A stretch of 27,504 nucleotides of DNA from Paracamarosporium sp. OC-R06-R3 (Eukaryota > Ascomycota > Dothideomycetes > Pleosporales > Didymosphaeriaceae), in the NCBI GenBank assembly GCA_019828545.1, contig JACVRA010000119.1:1-27504 (forward strand), in the 5' to 3' direction. The number at the start of each line of letters is the position of its first letter. The first letter of the stretch is position 1. A model generated the notes under the pieces. It was not told the DNA's origin. It made no database searches and saw nothing but the letters and a program-made list of their open reading frames with translations. Shown here in pieces: positions 11,411 to 22,787 of the stretch. A program made the position numbers and the translations under genes.

Positions 11411-12582
11411 ATGGCCTTCTTCCGCAAGGCGGAGACCTGGAATATCGACGTCGATCGCTACATAAACCGAATTGTTCCTCCTTCGCCGCTTCACCGGGTA
11501 CCAACGCCAATTTCAAGGTTTCTCGGGTACAGAAAAGAGCAGAAACAAGATGTAGGGAATGTGTTGGGTGCCTTTTGGTCGTTGCTGGGTGCTTTCTGCG
11601 GATTGGCCGTAATCGCCGGGGTGTTTAACAACATGGGGACAATTCAAATGCACCATCCGCCTGCAATGATAGCTTCGTTTGTAAGTATACTCCATTGCCC
11701 GAGTTCGACAGGTAAAATTACGTGATACAACGCGTACACTCCCGAGGTCTTGCATATAGCTCCGCGCCACCTATTCGGGCACCGTATCGCGTGTTGTAGG
11801 ATAACTCAGGCTACGACACGTCCTCGTTACCTTTTTTCTTCTCACGAACTGACTTTTGGAAGGGTGCTTCGGCTATCTTGGAATACAATGCTATCCGTTC
11901 ACCGCTTGGACAACCGCGTAACGCACTCCTTGGTCACACATTCTCCGCCATCATTGGCGTGGCAATTACCAAGCTCTTTCGTCTCCGCTCAGACTTTGAG
12001 AAGATCAAATGGATTGCAGGCGCAATCTCTTGTGGTACCGCTTCTGCCGTTATGCTCGTCACAGGCACGGTCCATCCACCTGGCGGCGCCTCTGCGGTTC
12101 TTGCTGCGACATCTCCTGAGATAACAGACATGGGATGGTACTTTGTGGGCGTGGTCATGTGGGGAACCACGTTGATGGTCGTTGTCGGCCTAGTCATCAA
12201 CAACATCCAGCGACAGTTCCCGATATACTGGTGGACTCCGCTACCCCTTCGCGAAACGAGGAGGGATGATGTAGAGGTTGGGCCCAATGCTACAGGAGGA
12301 TTCGAAGAAAAGAACGAGAGCCTCAAGGAAGCGGAAGGGCAAGAGGAAGAGGAAGAGGAAGAAAAGCTGCCACAGATCACTATCTCGGCACGTGGAGTCA
12401 CGTTACCCGAAGACCTGCCCCTCAACAGTGAGGAAGCAGAGTGGCTTGAACGTCTGCAGAGCCGACTTGCAAGTAGGCCGTTCCAATCGTCCCAAGGATC
12501 CGTCTCGAGCGGGTCTACTGCGAATATGACGATGGTTCCTAGCCACACAGATGCGAGTCAATATGACGGTGTGCATTCTTGA
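11411..12582 (+). CDS. HPP-family integral membrane protein
   Basis: Spliced product of 329 residues. Exons are 11411-11680 and 11863-12582, joined in phase 0 between SF and GASAILEYN. The 182-bp intron runs GTAAGT to GGAAG with a CTGAC branch. The start is the ATG in TCAAATGG. A short soluble N-terminus precedes four to five hydrophobic segments, about 51-75, 84-97, 112-127, 143-158 and 180-203. The HPP signature appears as HPPGGA (161-166), with an earlier HHPP at 81-84, and NNIQRQFPIYWWTP closes the membrane domain. The C-terminal 110 residues are hydrophilic, with a Glu-rich run and many serines. HPP proteins are widespread. Plant and cyanobacterial members have been linked to nitrite transport, but the fungal role is not established, so I give only the family. 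Confidence 0.9.
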
Positions 12583-13214
12583 GCGTTGATCGTGCTTGCA
12601 TAGCGAGGCGTTTCGGGGCAGCCTACATACTGCCTTTTGGCTACATGTCTAGCATTTGCGTAACATTAGCAGATATACTTACAGCGTTCCGTTCCTTTTG
12701 CCATCAGCAAAGCAGTCAGATTGATGTGCGTTGTTCGCCTTGAGACCATATCTGCACGGACACATGGTGCTTTCACCACTGCTGCGATCAGCCCAAGCAT
12801 CGGCCCTTGCCAAACACACCAGGTACTCTTCACCGAAAGGCACGTGAGAGGAGTGCCAGTTTTTCAGCGTGGCAGAAGAGCAGCCAAGGGTGCCCCAGTC
12901 CGCACATGGTGGCGGAGGCTCGGTGATTGGCCCGTGCTGACACCCCGCGCCACTGTAGGAAAAATCGAAGCTGCCCTTGTCTGACGTCCAACGCAGCATT
13001 CTCTTCTGCCTTACACGGCTTCTCTCCGCTCACCGCGTTATACCCTCCTGCTGCTTTCCTTTGTGTCCGGACAAAGCGGCTTTTTCACTAAACCTTTCTT
13101 TCTGGTTCGAGTCGACGTTATCGATAAGCCAGCCATTAGCGGGGCAGAATCCTGTACTCGAAATTTCGTCGCCCCTCACCCTTCGTCACTTTCCTTCTCG
13201 ACACCCAAACCAAC
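12583..13214. other. ARB1 promoter and leader
   Basis: Contains the HPP gene 3' flank and the upstream region of ARB1. The leader is CT-rich from about 13010 onward. A 10-bp palindrome, TTATCGATAA, lies at 13118-13127 (listed separately). No coding signal is seen. Confidence 0.5.
13118..13127. promoter_or_regulatory. Palindrome TTATCGATAA upstream of ARB1
   Basis: A perfect 10-bp palindrome 88 bases before the Arb1 start codon. It occurs again, extended to CTTATCGATAAG, upstream of SEC72. The factor is unknown. It includes a GATAA half-site in each direction, so a GATA-type factor is one possibility. Confidence 0.3.
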
Positions 13215-15185
13215 ATGGTCTCTGCATCCAAAGCCGCCCGTGAGGCCAAGCGCGCCGCCGCCGGCAAGGAGCCCAAGAAGACTGCCGCTTCCAAGGTCTC
13301 CTCCAAGGCCGCTTCCAAGAATGCCTCCAAGGCGTCCTCGGTCAACGGAGACGAAGCACAGGATCTCGACTTGAACGAGGAGGTGCAGAACCTTACTTCG
13401 CAGACAGACAAGCTCGGAATCTCGGACCGCGTCACTACCGGTGTGCTGGCATCTCTCGAGGCGTCGCGAGACGTCAAGATCACTTCCGCTTCGCTCGTGT
13501 TCCACGGCCGCGTCCTCTTCAACGACACAACCCTCGAGGTCAACTACGGCCGCCGATACGGTCTTCTAGGAGAGAACGGCTGCGGAAAGTCGACGTTGCT
13601 CAAGGCTATCGACCGACGCGAGTTTCCTTTCCCCGAGCACATCGACATCTATTTGCTGGACAAGGGCGCCCCGGCTACTGAGTTGGGTGCTCTAGACTGG
13701 GTCGTGCGCGAGGCTGAGAACGAGCTTGCCCGTTTGGAGAAGCTTGCTGAAGAGATTCTTGAGAAGGATGGCCCGGAAAGCCCCATGCTTGAGGAGATCT
13801 ACGAGGTCGGTGTTGCTGCCGCCGAACAGTATTGTTGCATTGCTGACATGTATTGTACAGAAACAAGAGGAAATGGACCCTTCTACCTTCCACGTCCGCG
13901 CTGGTATCATTTTGACTGGTCTCGGTTTCAACAAGAAGACCATCCAGAAGAAGACCAAAGACATGTCCGGTGGCTGGAAGATGAGGGTGGCACTCGCCAA
14001 GGCTCTTTTCGTCAAGCCCTCTCTTCTCTTGCTCGATGACCCAACTGCTCATTTGGATTTGGAGGCTTGTGTGTGGCTCGAAGAATACATGAAGAAGTGG
14101 GACCGTACGCTCATCCTCGTTTCGCACTCCATGGATTTCTTGAACGGTGTTTGCACCAACATGATCGACATGCGCATGAAGCAGCTCTTGTACTATGGTG
14201 GTAATTACGACACATACATCAAGACGCGTACTGAGCAGGAGGTTAACCAGACCAAGGCTTATGAAAAGCAGCAGGATGAGATCAAGCACATTAAGAAGTT
14301 CATCGCCTCCGCTGGTACTTACGCCAATTTGGTTCGTCAAGCCAAGTCTAGGCAAAAGATTCTAGACAAGATGGAGGCAGACGGATTCATCCAGCCCGTC
14401 ATCCCCGATCGGGTCTTCACCTTCCGCTTCGCTGATGTTGAGAAGCTTCCTCCTCCTGTGCTCTCGCTGGACGACGTGACCTTCTCATACTCAGGCAAGG
14501 CCGAAGATAACCTGTACGAGCACCTTGATTTTGGTGTCGACATGGATTCTCGAACAGCTCTCGTCGGACCGAACGGTGTCGGAAAGTCTACCCTCCTCAA
14601 GATCTTCACAGGTGCACTTTCCCCGACTTCTGGAGTCGTTTCTCGACACACCCACTTGAAGCTCGGTGTGTACAGCCAACACTCAGCAGAGCAGCTCGAT
14701 CTCACAAAGTCGGCCCTCGATTTTGTTCGTGACAAGTTCTCTAGCATTTCCCAGGATTACCAATACTGGCGGCAACAGCTTGGTCGTTATGGTATGACGG
14801 GCGAAGGACAGACGGCCAAGATGGCCACGCTTTCCGAAGGCCAAAAGAGCCGTATCGTTTTCGCGCTGTTGGCCATCGAAAGTCCCAACATGATCCTACT
14901 TGATGAGCCTACCAACGGTTTAGACATTCCTACTATTGACAGTTTGGCGGATGCCATCAACGCTTTCAGTGGCGGTGTTGTAGTCGTGTCTCACGACTTC
15001 CGGTAAGTTCAACGATGTATTCCACGCCGCTGGGACTTGTACTGACCAGTATCAGATTGCTCGACAAGATTGCGAAGGACATCATGGTGTGCGAACACAA
15101 GACGGTGCGGAAGTGGGATGGAACCATTACCGAGTACAAGAAGCACCTCCAGAAGAAGATGATCAAGGATGGTATCCTCAAGTGA
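13215..15185 (+). CDS. ARB1: ABCF ATPase Arb1 (ribosome biogenesis)
   Basis: Spliced product of 620 residues. Exons are 13215-13805, 13861-15002 and 15056-15185. Intron 1 has a weak donor (GTCGGT) but a strong branch (TGCTGAC) and TACAG. Intron 2 is GTAAGT...ATCAG. The protein starts with an Ala/Lys/Ser-rich tail, then two ABC cassettes and no membrane segment. Cassette 1: Walker [10 protein letters not shown] (119-127), signature MSGGWKMR (232-239), Walker B LLLLDD (252-257). Cassette 2: Walker [10 protein letters not shown] (433-441), signature LSEGQ (521-525), Walker B ILLDEP (542-547). The linker segment [12 protein letters not shown] is highly typical of Arb1/ABCF2. In yeast, Arb1 is an essential ATPase that shuttles between nucleus and cytoplasm and is needed for 40S and 60S biogenesis. 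The length is close to the yeast protein (610). Confidence 0.96.
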
Positions 15186-15738
15186 GAGGCTTTCCACATC
15201 CGTGGTGATGGCGTTTGCATGCATTTGAGTTGCGAGCTGAAGTACGAACAAAAGTTACGAACCGGATGCAGGGTGAGCGATGCGGGTATATAGGGATAAG
15301 CAGCTCGCTGCTCCCGCGGTTTCCCCACAGAAAGGGAAGAGCATCTGGATAACCTGCACTTCACGATGCATTGGGACTTAGAGGCGTTCATAGACGTGCG
15401 TTTGATGTCAAAACGAAATTTTGCAAAGCAATATGAGACTTGGCGTTCTGTGATGTGTTGCCAACGTGTTTCTGGTGAACAACCGCACTACAAGTGTACC
15501 TGACAGGTTGGATGAGGGTTGAGCACGCGCCGGGAGGTGCGCCGTGGGTGGTGACGAGGGCCGGTTAACCCCGCGAGCTCTGGACCTGGACTATGAGCTT
15601 CCTCCGCACGCGCACTGCTATCACTACGCTTTACGACTCGGTTTCCAGCTACTACTCTCGCTCTCACACTCACGTCGACTTCCGGACTCAACTCAGCTAC
15701 ATCCAGCTCGACAACCGCTGGTCCAGCCTTTGCTCATC
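15186..15738. other. Intergenic region before GID9
   Basis: Holds the ARB1 3' flank and a CT-rich leader (about 15590-15735) before the Gid9 start. Frames in this stretch run into the first Gid9 exon in other phases and are not convincing. Confidence 0.5.
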
Positions 15739-17173
15739 ATGGCGGAGCTCACCACAACGAAGCTCAACGCCGAGTCGCACCTGCTCCTCGTATGCCGACA
15801 CGGTCACTCCCCAGGCATATACATACGCAAGACTTACTGAAACACACGCAGGACCAACCGCTCCTCCGCATGCCCCACGAGCTCTCGCGTCGAAACCAAA
15901 AGAACGCTCAGCGCTACGTCGAGAACAGCACCAAAGATGTACTCTCCTCCCTAACCGCCGCCACCAGGACAGCCTCCAAGTCTGCGTCGCCAGACGCCAC
16001 CCTTGCCTCACTCGACAGTATAATCTCAAAGATGCAGGGCCTAAAGAGGAAGTTGGAGAACCTGCATGAGGAGGAAATGCGCATACACAAGTCGAACCGC
16101 GCCCGGTTACAGCACCTGCAGGACTTATACGAAGTACAAAGCCTCGTGGATGTCAAGTATGACGAATGGAGCAGGACGCGCTTGTCACGGCTACTGGTCG
16201 ATTACCTGCTAAGAGAGGGATATTCGGAGAGCGCGGCGCATCTAGCGGCAAGCCAGGGAATTGAGGGGTTAGTCGACGTGGATGCCTTTGTCGCGTGTCA
16301 CAAGATCGAAAAGAGTTTGAGGGAGGAGAGGAGCACCACTCTTGCGCTGAATTGGTGCAAAGAGAACAGCAAGGAGCTGAAGAAGCAAGGAAGCATGTTG
16401 GAATTTGAGCTCAGGTTGCAGCAGTACATTGAGTTGGTGCGGCAAGGACACCAGGCGGGCATCGGCGACACAGACACGGACATGGATGCCCTAAACGGTG
16501 TCAGTCTTGACGGCAATACTAGTGGTGCCGGAGAGGAGAAGCTTGTGGAAGCACGGGCACATGCGAAGAAGTATCTGAGCGCGAGTGGGGATTTCGCGCT
16601 GTTGGGGAAGGCCGCAGGCTTGTTAGCGTATCGACCTTGGGACGAAGTCAAGCCTTACAGTGTATGTTCCCCTCCTTTCGATAACACCAACACGACTGAA
16701 GCTAACATGAAGCTCAGGAGCTTTACTCTGAGTCCCGCTGGACCCATCTTGCACACCTTTTCCTGACAACTCACCACACACTCTACTCGCTCCCGCCACG
16801 ACCCCTCCTCCACATCGCTCTTTCAGCCGGTCTCTCCGCACTGAAAACACCCGCTTGCCACTCTGCTTACACCGCTCCCACCACTATGCCGCTCACCTCC
16901 TCCTCCCATAGCATTACATCGACGTCTGTGTGTCCAATCTGCAGTACCGAGCTAAACGAATTGGCGCGCAACGTTCCTTATGCGCACCATAGCAAGAGCT
17001 TGGTAGAAAGTGATCCAGTAGTACTTCCCAACGGCAGAGTGTATGGTAAGGAGCGGTTAAGAGTGTTCTGTGATAAGGTTGGGGTCGAGCCGGGATGGGT
17101 GAGGGACCCGGTCGAGGGCCTGGGTGGGCTGCAATGGAGCGATGATGAGGTGAGAAAGGTGTTTATCATGTGA
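15739..17173 (+). CDS. FYV10: GID/CTLH ubiquitin-ligase subunit Gid9 (Fyv10/MAEA)
   Basis: Spliced product of 438 residues. Exons are 15739-15789, 15852-16661 and 16718-17173. The introns are GTATGC...CGCAG and GTATGT...CTCAG, both in phase 0. Exon 1 encodes MAELTTTKLNAESHLLL and exon 2 continues DQPLLRMPHEL, the conserved Fyv10 N-terminus. A coiled-coil segment of about 70-115 follows. Then come LisH (about 124-153), CTLH (about 160-215), CRA, and a C-terminal degenerate RING beginning at Cys359 and Cys362 with PYAHHSKS and DPVVLPNGRVYG. In yeast, Gid9 pairs with Gid2 as the heterodimeric RING core of the GID E3 that degrades gluconeogenic enzymes; MAEA is the animal counterpart. A Gly/Asp/Ser-rich loop around 205-235 is specific to this protein. 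Location is cytosolic or nuclear by family knowledge. Confidence 0.94.
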
Positions 17174-17728
17174 ACAGTAGTGGGTGAGGTTCTATGGGTG
17201 TATCGCTGGTGTTCATGAATTTCTTCTATCTCTTTATGCATAGCGTGGTGTTTGTCATACATGTTTGGACATGAGAAAGGATAGTCCTGTCATGAATTCA
17301 ACAGATACTGGAAAGGTATCCTCTATATAGAATCTAGTTTCCCCGCTCCCCTATCAGCCCACTGCATGCCCGTTTTATCTTCTGCTCGAACACCACATGG
17401 ATACTCCTCCATCTCTGGCGGTATTGCTTGATGTTGGAGCAGGCATACTCTCCTGGGTTCGCTAGGTGGTCGGTACCATCTCCTGGTGCGCGCCATGCCT
17501 ATTGCAGACCGTTGTATGCGTTGACTACCCCTTGCTCTATTTTCCAGGCTTCAGATGTGCCAAGGTGGGTTCTCTTAACTTTGTGACCTCTAGTCGCACG
17601 TCTCTCTTACGAGAAGTTACCGCTTTGAGCCAGCGACTTACTGTCGCGGATACCAAAGGCCTGCACCGATGCCATCGAATCCGCGTTCCGGAAAGCCAAC
17701 CGTATAATCGGAATCAGCACCACGCTCT
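17174..17728. other. Convergent intergenic region
   Basis: Between the 3' ends of GID9 (+) and the Bmt5-like gene (-). An open plus-strand frame beginning at 17466 runs into the antisense of the Bmt5-like gene and has no domain. I see no RNA gene or repeat. Confidence 0.5.
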
Positions 17729-18664
17729 TCATCCCTCATCGGAGTCACTACCGCTCTCGCTCTCATCCCTCGCCCTCTTCTTCCCCTTCTTGTTTACATC
17801 CTGCGCCTCATCCTTCTTAGCCCCTGTCTTCTCAAATACATACATCCTCGCCTTTCTATCTTCACCCTTCCAAGCTCCACCCCCCTCGATCGCCCCCAAC
17901 GTTCGCACATGTGCATACCCCGGATAATCCTCCCAGTCAAACTTGTAGCTCTCGACGACCTTCAGCCCAGCATGCCGCGCCAGATCCCGCACGTTCCACA
18001 GCGTGTACGGCTCGCCCTCAAACAAGCACACCAGCACCTTCCCCCCGTCGCGCAGCAAAGGGCGCCCCTTGTGAGACGACAGGCACGAGTCGAAGAAGCC
18101 GACCAGGAGCGCTTGGTTGGCGCGCACCTGGCGGTTTACATCCGTGGAGAGGCCGCCCGTGTGCGGGAACATGAACGCTACCGTGTCCCAGCCGCCCTCC
18201 CGCTCTTCTCCCGAGCGAAGCGCCTTGTAAGAACCGAGTTTCGTGGCGTCGATGCCGTGATGGAAAGGCACGGGCGGCGTGAGGGCGCTCAGCTCGTCGT
18301 GTATCTGTGAGAAGGTAGGATACTTTTTGCGCACTTCTTCGTCGCTGTCGAACGAGGTGGCTGTCACGTTTGCGCAGGCGTGCTCGATCACAAGGGATTT
18401 GGTGAAGCTAAAGTCGCCTTCGCCGACGAGAAGGATGTTGTCGTAGGTGCCGAATGGAACTTCGTGCTTTTGTGAGGCTTGTACGTGCGCTTTCGTGCTG
18501 GCTGTCGAGGTAGGGTTCGGGTCATTACTTTGTTTCTGCTTCTTAGAGGGCGGTACGGTAGGTTTCTTCGCGGCGGCAAGGACGGATTTTTGGTGATTGG
18601 CGATCTTGCGGGAAGCGTCGCGCTTGAGCTCACGGCGCGCACGTTTGGTCTTCGTTTTGGACAT
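17729..18664 (-). CDS. BMT5: 25S rRNA (uridine-N3) methyltransferase, Bmt5-like
   Basis: Single-exon gene of 311 residues from the ATG that gives MSKTKTKRARRELKRD. An in-frame ATG at 18745 would add 27 residues. I prefer the internal one because a Lys/Arg-rich N-terminus is usual for this nucleolar family. The Rossmann-like domain (formerly DUF2431) begins near residue 75 with ILLVGEGDFSF (77-87). It continues with FDSD, FMFPHTGG (164-171), VCLFEGEPYTLWNV and FDWEDYPGYAHVRT. The tail is charged (KKGKKRARDESESGSDSDEG), resembling a nuclear localisation signal. Yeast Bmt5 makes m3U2634 in 25S rRNA using SAM. Membership in the family is clear. The exact target in this fungus is inferred. Confidence 0.92.
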   Translation of the reverse strand: MSKTKTKRARRELKRDASRKIANHQKSVLAAAKKPTVPPSKKQKQSNDPNPTSTASTKAHVQASQKHEVPFGTYDNILLVGEGDFSFTKSLVIEHACANVTATSFDSDEEVRKKYPTFSQIHDELSALTPPVPFHHGIDATKLGSYKALRSGEEREGGWDTVAFMFPHTGGLSTDVNRQVRANQALLVGFFDSCLSSHKGRPLLRDGGKVLVCLFEGEPYTLWNVRDLARHAGLKVVESYKFDWEDYPGYAHVRTLGAIEGGGAWKGEDRKARMYVFEKTGAKKDEAQDVNKKGKKRARDESESGSDSDEG

Positions 18665-18953
18665 AGTTACAAAGGGAAATGTAGTGGGAATGCGAGGGTT
18701 CGGAGGTGTTGCGGGGAGATTTTGGAAATTTTGAGCTATGACCATGTTTCAATGCGCCGTTCAACTGGTTCACTCAGACAATAGCACCATGTGTGCTTCA
18801 TTCAATGCAGACGAGTAACATGTGCTCTAAATGGACTAAATATACACTGGATGCGATGGGTACAGCCATCTCAGTCTGCCAAACCCTAGATACTCGCTCT
18901 AACCGTATTACAACCCAAAGGAACAGACATCATCACGCAGGGCAGACCGCCCA

Positions 18954-20247
18954 TTATATCAAGTCCTGCTTTACAAACTGGTCGTACAAAGTCTTGCCCA
19001 AGGCGGCAGGCGAGCGCTCAACGACGACACCGGCAGCCTCGAGGGCAGTGATCTTGGAGTTGGCATCGCCCTTTCCTCCGCTGACAATGGCACCTGCGTG
19101 GCCCATTCTCCGGCCCGGTGGCGCAGAGATACCGGCGATGAAGCTGACGACGGGCTTGTTGGCCGTGTTGTTCTCCTTGAGGAAATCGGCGGCGTCTTCT
19201 TCGGCGCTGCCACCAATCTCACCAATCATGATGATACCGTCCGTCTCCTCATCCTGCAGGAAGACCTTGAGGCAGTCGATGAAGTTGGTGCCGGAGAAGG
19301 GGTCGCCACCGATTCCAACAACGAGCGACTGACCAAGGCCGGCTTGGGTGGTCTGGTTTACGGCTTCGTAGGTGAGGGTTCCGGAGCGTGAGACGATGCC
19401 GACGCGGCCGCGCTTGTGGATGAAGCCGGGCATGATACCGATCTTACATTGTCCCTGGGTTGTATTAGATCTGTGGTGTGGAGCAGAGATTGACAGCGCG
19501 TACAGGAGCGATGATACCGGGGCAGTTGGGGCCGACCAAGCGCGTCTTGTTCTGAGACTTGAGCATGTCCGTGATGCGAACCATGTCTACGATTGTCAGT
19601 GTCTTATAAAGTAACCATGAAAGAAGGATGTCGTACCGTGTTGCGGGATACCTTCAGTGATACTGTAACCAACTTGTTAGCTTGGGGCGGCGCGCAAGCT
19701 CTGTGTAGACGTACCATACTACCAGAGGGATCTCAGCGGTGAGAGCCTCCTCGATACCCTTTGCCGCAAGCGGCGGACTGTTCTAGAGTCAGATTGTGAA
19801 CGGGTGAAATGGCAGGTAGTATGCGTACGGGACGAAGATGGCGGAGGCAGTGGCTCCAGTCTGCTTGATGCCCTCCTCGACGGTCGCGAAGACGGGCTTG
19901 CCGAGGTGCTCGGTGCCAGCCTTCTTGGGGTTCGTGCCGCCGACGACATTGGTGCCTGCAACTCAGCGTCAATTGGGCCAGCAGGCGGAGGGTCGCATCG
20001 CATACCGTACTCGATGGCTTGCTGGGCGTGGAAGCTATACGTCTGTCAGCACCGGGCGGTCCGCAGCAGCACTGGTCGCAACTCACGTTCCCTGCTTGCC
20101 CGTGAAGCCCTGGAACAGCACCTTTGTGTCGGCGTTGATGCGCAGGTTCTTGATGGTGTCTGCGTAGGGCGTCGAGCTCGTCGCATATGTGTTCCTGGCG
20201 GCGGCTTTGCGCAGCGCCGAGCTCAGCGGTCGTCGGAGGGCCTGCAT
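18954..20247 (-). CDS. LSC1: Succinyl-CoA ligase (ADP/GDP-forming) alpha subunit, seven exons
   Basis: Spliced product of 329 residues. Minus-strand exons are 20087-20247, 20006-20034, 19829-19955, 19715-19777, 19637-19662, 19504-19586 and 18954-19454. The six introns are 49-52 bp each, all GT-AG, and every phase agrees. The start gives [21 protein letters not shown], an Arg-rich amphipathic mitochondrial presequence. The CoA-binding Rossmann domain follows ([29 protein letters not shown]). It continues with the conserved segments [10 protein letters not shown] and [12 protein letters not shown]. The phosphohistidine lies in RRMGHAG (His282). In the mitochondrial matrix this subunit, with the beta subunit, converts succinyl-CoA to succinate with nucleotide triphosphate formation in the TCA cycle. 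The beta-subunit gene is not in this window. The length equals what I recall for yeast Lsc1. Confidence 0.95.
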
Positions 20248-21053
20248 CGTGACGGTCTTGGGTCACGAAAGCAGACGTTGCAAAGGGAGGCGGATGGATG
20301 GAGGCGTGTGAGGATGGACGTCGTTGCGGAGGGAGGTGCGATCTACGCGGCTGCTCGTTCGGAGCTTGGCTAAAACGTAAATTTACCTACATCTGCTTCG
20401 GCCGGCGGGTCTGAGCTCCCGGCTTCACACGAAAATGCCTCGCGGGGGCTTCCGTACTTTGCGGTCTGTGCAGTCAATTTGCAAGATACATTTCATTGGC
20501 ATCTGAAGCCCCTTCCAGCATGGTTTTAGTTGAGGCTGCCAGGGGGTGTCGAGCATCACATGCCGGTCGCATAACGTAGACATCACCTAACAACACGATC
20601 TGCTGAGGCTACTCTAGAGAGATCGGATGCTACACAAACTAACTGCTAAAGCTCCATGAGACCTTGTCTGATAGGTTTCGCCGTCCCAGGAAAGCTGCGT
20701 GTTTTGCAGACTGCCCCTGTGTGTATGCGCAGTCTTTGCAAGAGCAACTCGCCCAATATGTTGATACGACACTGAACGTGTAATTTCCCACATATGACAG
20801 ACACTTCACCTCGCACTTGCGTTGCAACCCAACAAAGGCGGTTTCGTATACTCTACTGAGAAGCGCAGGGTGAACGTCATGGCCAAGGATTGCAGCCAAC
20901 TGCATCTTCTGCGAAAAGGCCCTTCCCTAGCCCAAAACCGGACTAGCTCGACATCTCCACCCAAAATTCACAACCCCACTGCTCCACAAGCATTGCAGAG
21001 CCGCAACTCTTGCCATCGTACAGACAACCACATCCCCCCCGGATTAACACGCC
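20248..21053. other. Divergent promoter region of LSC1 and ELP3
   Basis: About 800 bases between start codons facing away from each other. An ATG at 20880 opens an upstream plus-strand frame that ends at 21133, past the Elp3 start in another phase. Whether it is transcribed as a uORF is unknown. No RNA gene or repeat is seen. Confidence 0.45.
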
Positions 21054-22787
21054 ATGGCGACTGTCACGCTCACAGAGACCCGGCCAAGGCACAACCGGCT
21101 CCCCAAAAATGTCAAGTTGCCACCAGAAAATGAACGATATATGCGCGCCTGTGCGGATATCGCCTCCGCCCTCATCCAGGATTATGAAGCGCAAGCCGAT
21201 GGATCAAAGCCCAAGAAAGACTTGAACTTGAACCACTTGAGGGGCCAGATTGCGAAGAAGCATTATCTGAAGAGCCAGCCGCCGTTGACGGCCATTATCG
21301 CCGCCGTACCGGAGCATTATAAGAAATACATCTTGCCCAAGTTGATCGCAAAGCCTATACGGACTTCCTCTGGTATTGCCGTCGTGGCAGTCATGTGCAA
21401 ACCACACCGCTGCCCGCACATCTCCTACACAGGCAACATATGCGTCTATTGCCCTGGCGGCCCTGACTCCGACTTTGAATATTCCACTCAATCCTACACC
21501 GGCTACGAACCAACCTCCATGCGTGCCATCCGCGCGCGCTATGATCCTTACGAGCAAGCACGTGGTCGTGTTGACCAGATCAAGGCGCTCGGTCACAGCG
21601 TCGACAAGGTAGAGTACATTATCATGGGCGGCACATTCATGTCGCTTCCGGAATCTTACCGCGACGAATTCATCTCACAACTGCATAACGCTTTATCGGG
21701 CTACCAAACCAAGAACGTGGACGAAGCCGTTGCTGCCGGAGAAATGAGCAACATCAAATGCGTTGGCATCACCATTGAAACAAGGCCAGACTACTGTCTC
21801 GACCAACATCTCTCATCTATGCTGCGATACGGATGCACGAGGCTGGAGATTGGCGTACAGTCCCTCTACGAAGATGTAGCCCGTGACACCAACCGCGGCC
21901 ACACTGTCGCCGCCGTCGCAAAAACATTCTGTCTCGCCAAAGATGCCGGATTCAAAGTCGTTTCCCACATGATGCCGGATCTGCCCAACGTAGGCATGGA
22001 GCGCGACCTTGATCAGTTTGTTGAATATTTCTCGAATCCCGATTTCCGCACCGACGGCCTCAAGATATATCCCACGCTAGTAATCCGCGGTACCGGGCTC
22101 TACGAACTGTGGAGGACGGGCAGGTATAAGAACTACACGCCCAACGCGCTTATTGATATCGTTGCACGGATTCTAGCGTTGGTGCCGCCATGGACGAGGA
22201 TTTATCGTGTACAGAGAGACATCCCAATGCCGCTCGTCACCTCTGGAGTCGAAAATGGTAATCTGAGAGAGTTAGCTCTTGCCCGTATGAAAGACTTCGG
22301 AACTACATGCCGCGACGTCCGCACCCGCGAAGTCGGTATCAACGAAGTCAAAAACAAGATCCGTCCCGATCAGGTCGAGCTCGTGCGCCGCGACTACACG
22401 GCAAACGGAGGCTGGGAGACCTTCCTTGCGTACGAGGACCCGAAGCAAGACATCCTCATCGCTTTGCTGCGCCTCCGCCAGTGCTCCAAGGAACACACTT
22501 TCAGAGAAGAGTTGACGGGGCAACCCACGAGTCTGGTGCGAGAGCTGCATGTTTACGGCAGTGCGGTGCCGGTGCATGCAAGAGATCCGAAGAAATTCCA
22601 GCATCAGGGTTACGGAACTTTGTTGATGGAGGAGGCGGAGAGGATTGCGCGGGAGGAGCATGGGAGCAGCAAGATCAGTGTCATCTCGGGAGTAGGGGTG
22701 AGGAGTTATTATGCGAAGTTAGGATATTGGCTGGATGGACCGTACATGAGTAAGACGTTGGAGCCCGAGTGGTTAAGAGAGTGGTAG
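21054..22787 (+). CDS. ELP3: Elongator subunit Elp3 (radical-SAM tRNA acyltransferase)
   Basis: Intronless gene of 577 residues, full family length. Elp3 is the catalytic subunit of Elongator. It installs carboxymethyl-type groups at C5 of wobble uridines in tRNA using acetyl-CoA and SAM. The radical-SAM cluster motif CX9CX2C is present at Cys120, Cys130 and Cys133, within [19 protein letters not shown]. Downstream, [13 protein letters not shown], a TRPDYC segment, and [13 protein letters not shown] are conserved core elements. The C-terminal GNAT/KAT domain has [16 protein letters not shown] and ends with RSYYAKLGY (550-558). The start lies in CCATGGCG and gives MATVTLTE. It is divergent from LSC1. 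I see no disrupted motif, so it should be active. Confidence 0.97.
   Translation: MATVTLTETRPRHNRLPKNVKLPPENERYMRACADIASALIQDYEAQADGSKPKKDLNLNHLRGQIAKKHYLKSQPPLTAIIAAVPEHYKKYILPKLIAKPIRTSSGIAVVAVMCKPHRCPHISYTGNICVYCPGGPDSDFEYSTQSYTGYEPTSMRAIRARYDPYEQARGRVDQIKALGHSVDKVEYIIMGGTFMSLPESYRDEFISQLHNALSGYQTKNVDEAVAAGEMSNIKCVGITIETRPDYCLDQHLSSMLRYGCTRLEIGVQSLYEDVARDTNRGHTVAAVAKTFCLAKDAGFKVVSHMMPDLPNVGMERDLDQFVEYFSNPDFRTDGLKIYPTLVIRGTGLYELWRTGRYKNYTPNALIDIVARILALVPPWTRIYRVQRDIPMPLVTSGVENGNLRELALARMKDFGTTCRDVRTREVGINEVKNKIRPDQVELVRRDYTANGGWETFLAYEDPKQDILIALLRLRQCSKEHTFREELTGQPTSLVRELHVYGSAVPVHARDPKKFQHQGYGTLLMEEAERIAREEHGSSKISVISGVGVRSYYAKLGYWLDGPYMSKTLEPEWLREW

Noticed and set aside
11718..11734. The sequence TTACGTGATACAACGCG inside the 182-bp HPP intron resembles the transposon end TAACGTGATACTAAGCG near 27100, suggesting a small non-autonomous element in the intron.
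   Set aside because: Only the nine-base core ACGTGATAC is exact, which is not rare in 27 kb over both strands. I could not build a convincing inverted partner or TA duplication within the intron.
13726..15006. A separate ABC protein beginning at an ATG near 13726, distinct from the frame starting at 13215.
   Set aside because: The two frames are exons of one gene. Removing 13806-13860 joins them into a complete Arb1, and the residues before the splice in the second frame are out of phase.
18665..18745. N-terminal extension of the Bmt5-like protein from an upstream in-frame ATG.
   Set aside because: The extra 27 residues are Pro/Asn-rich and unlike the basic N-terminus usual for the family; the internal ATG gives MSKTKTKRARREL. 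Not excluded without transcript starts.
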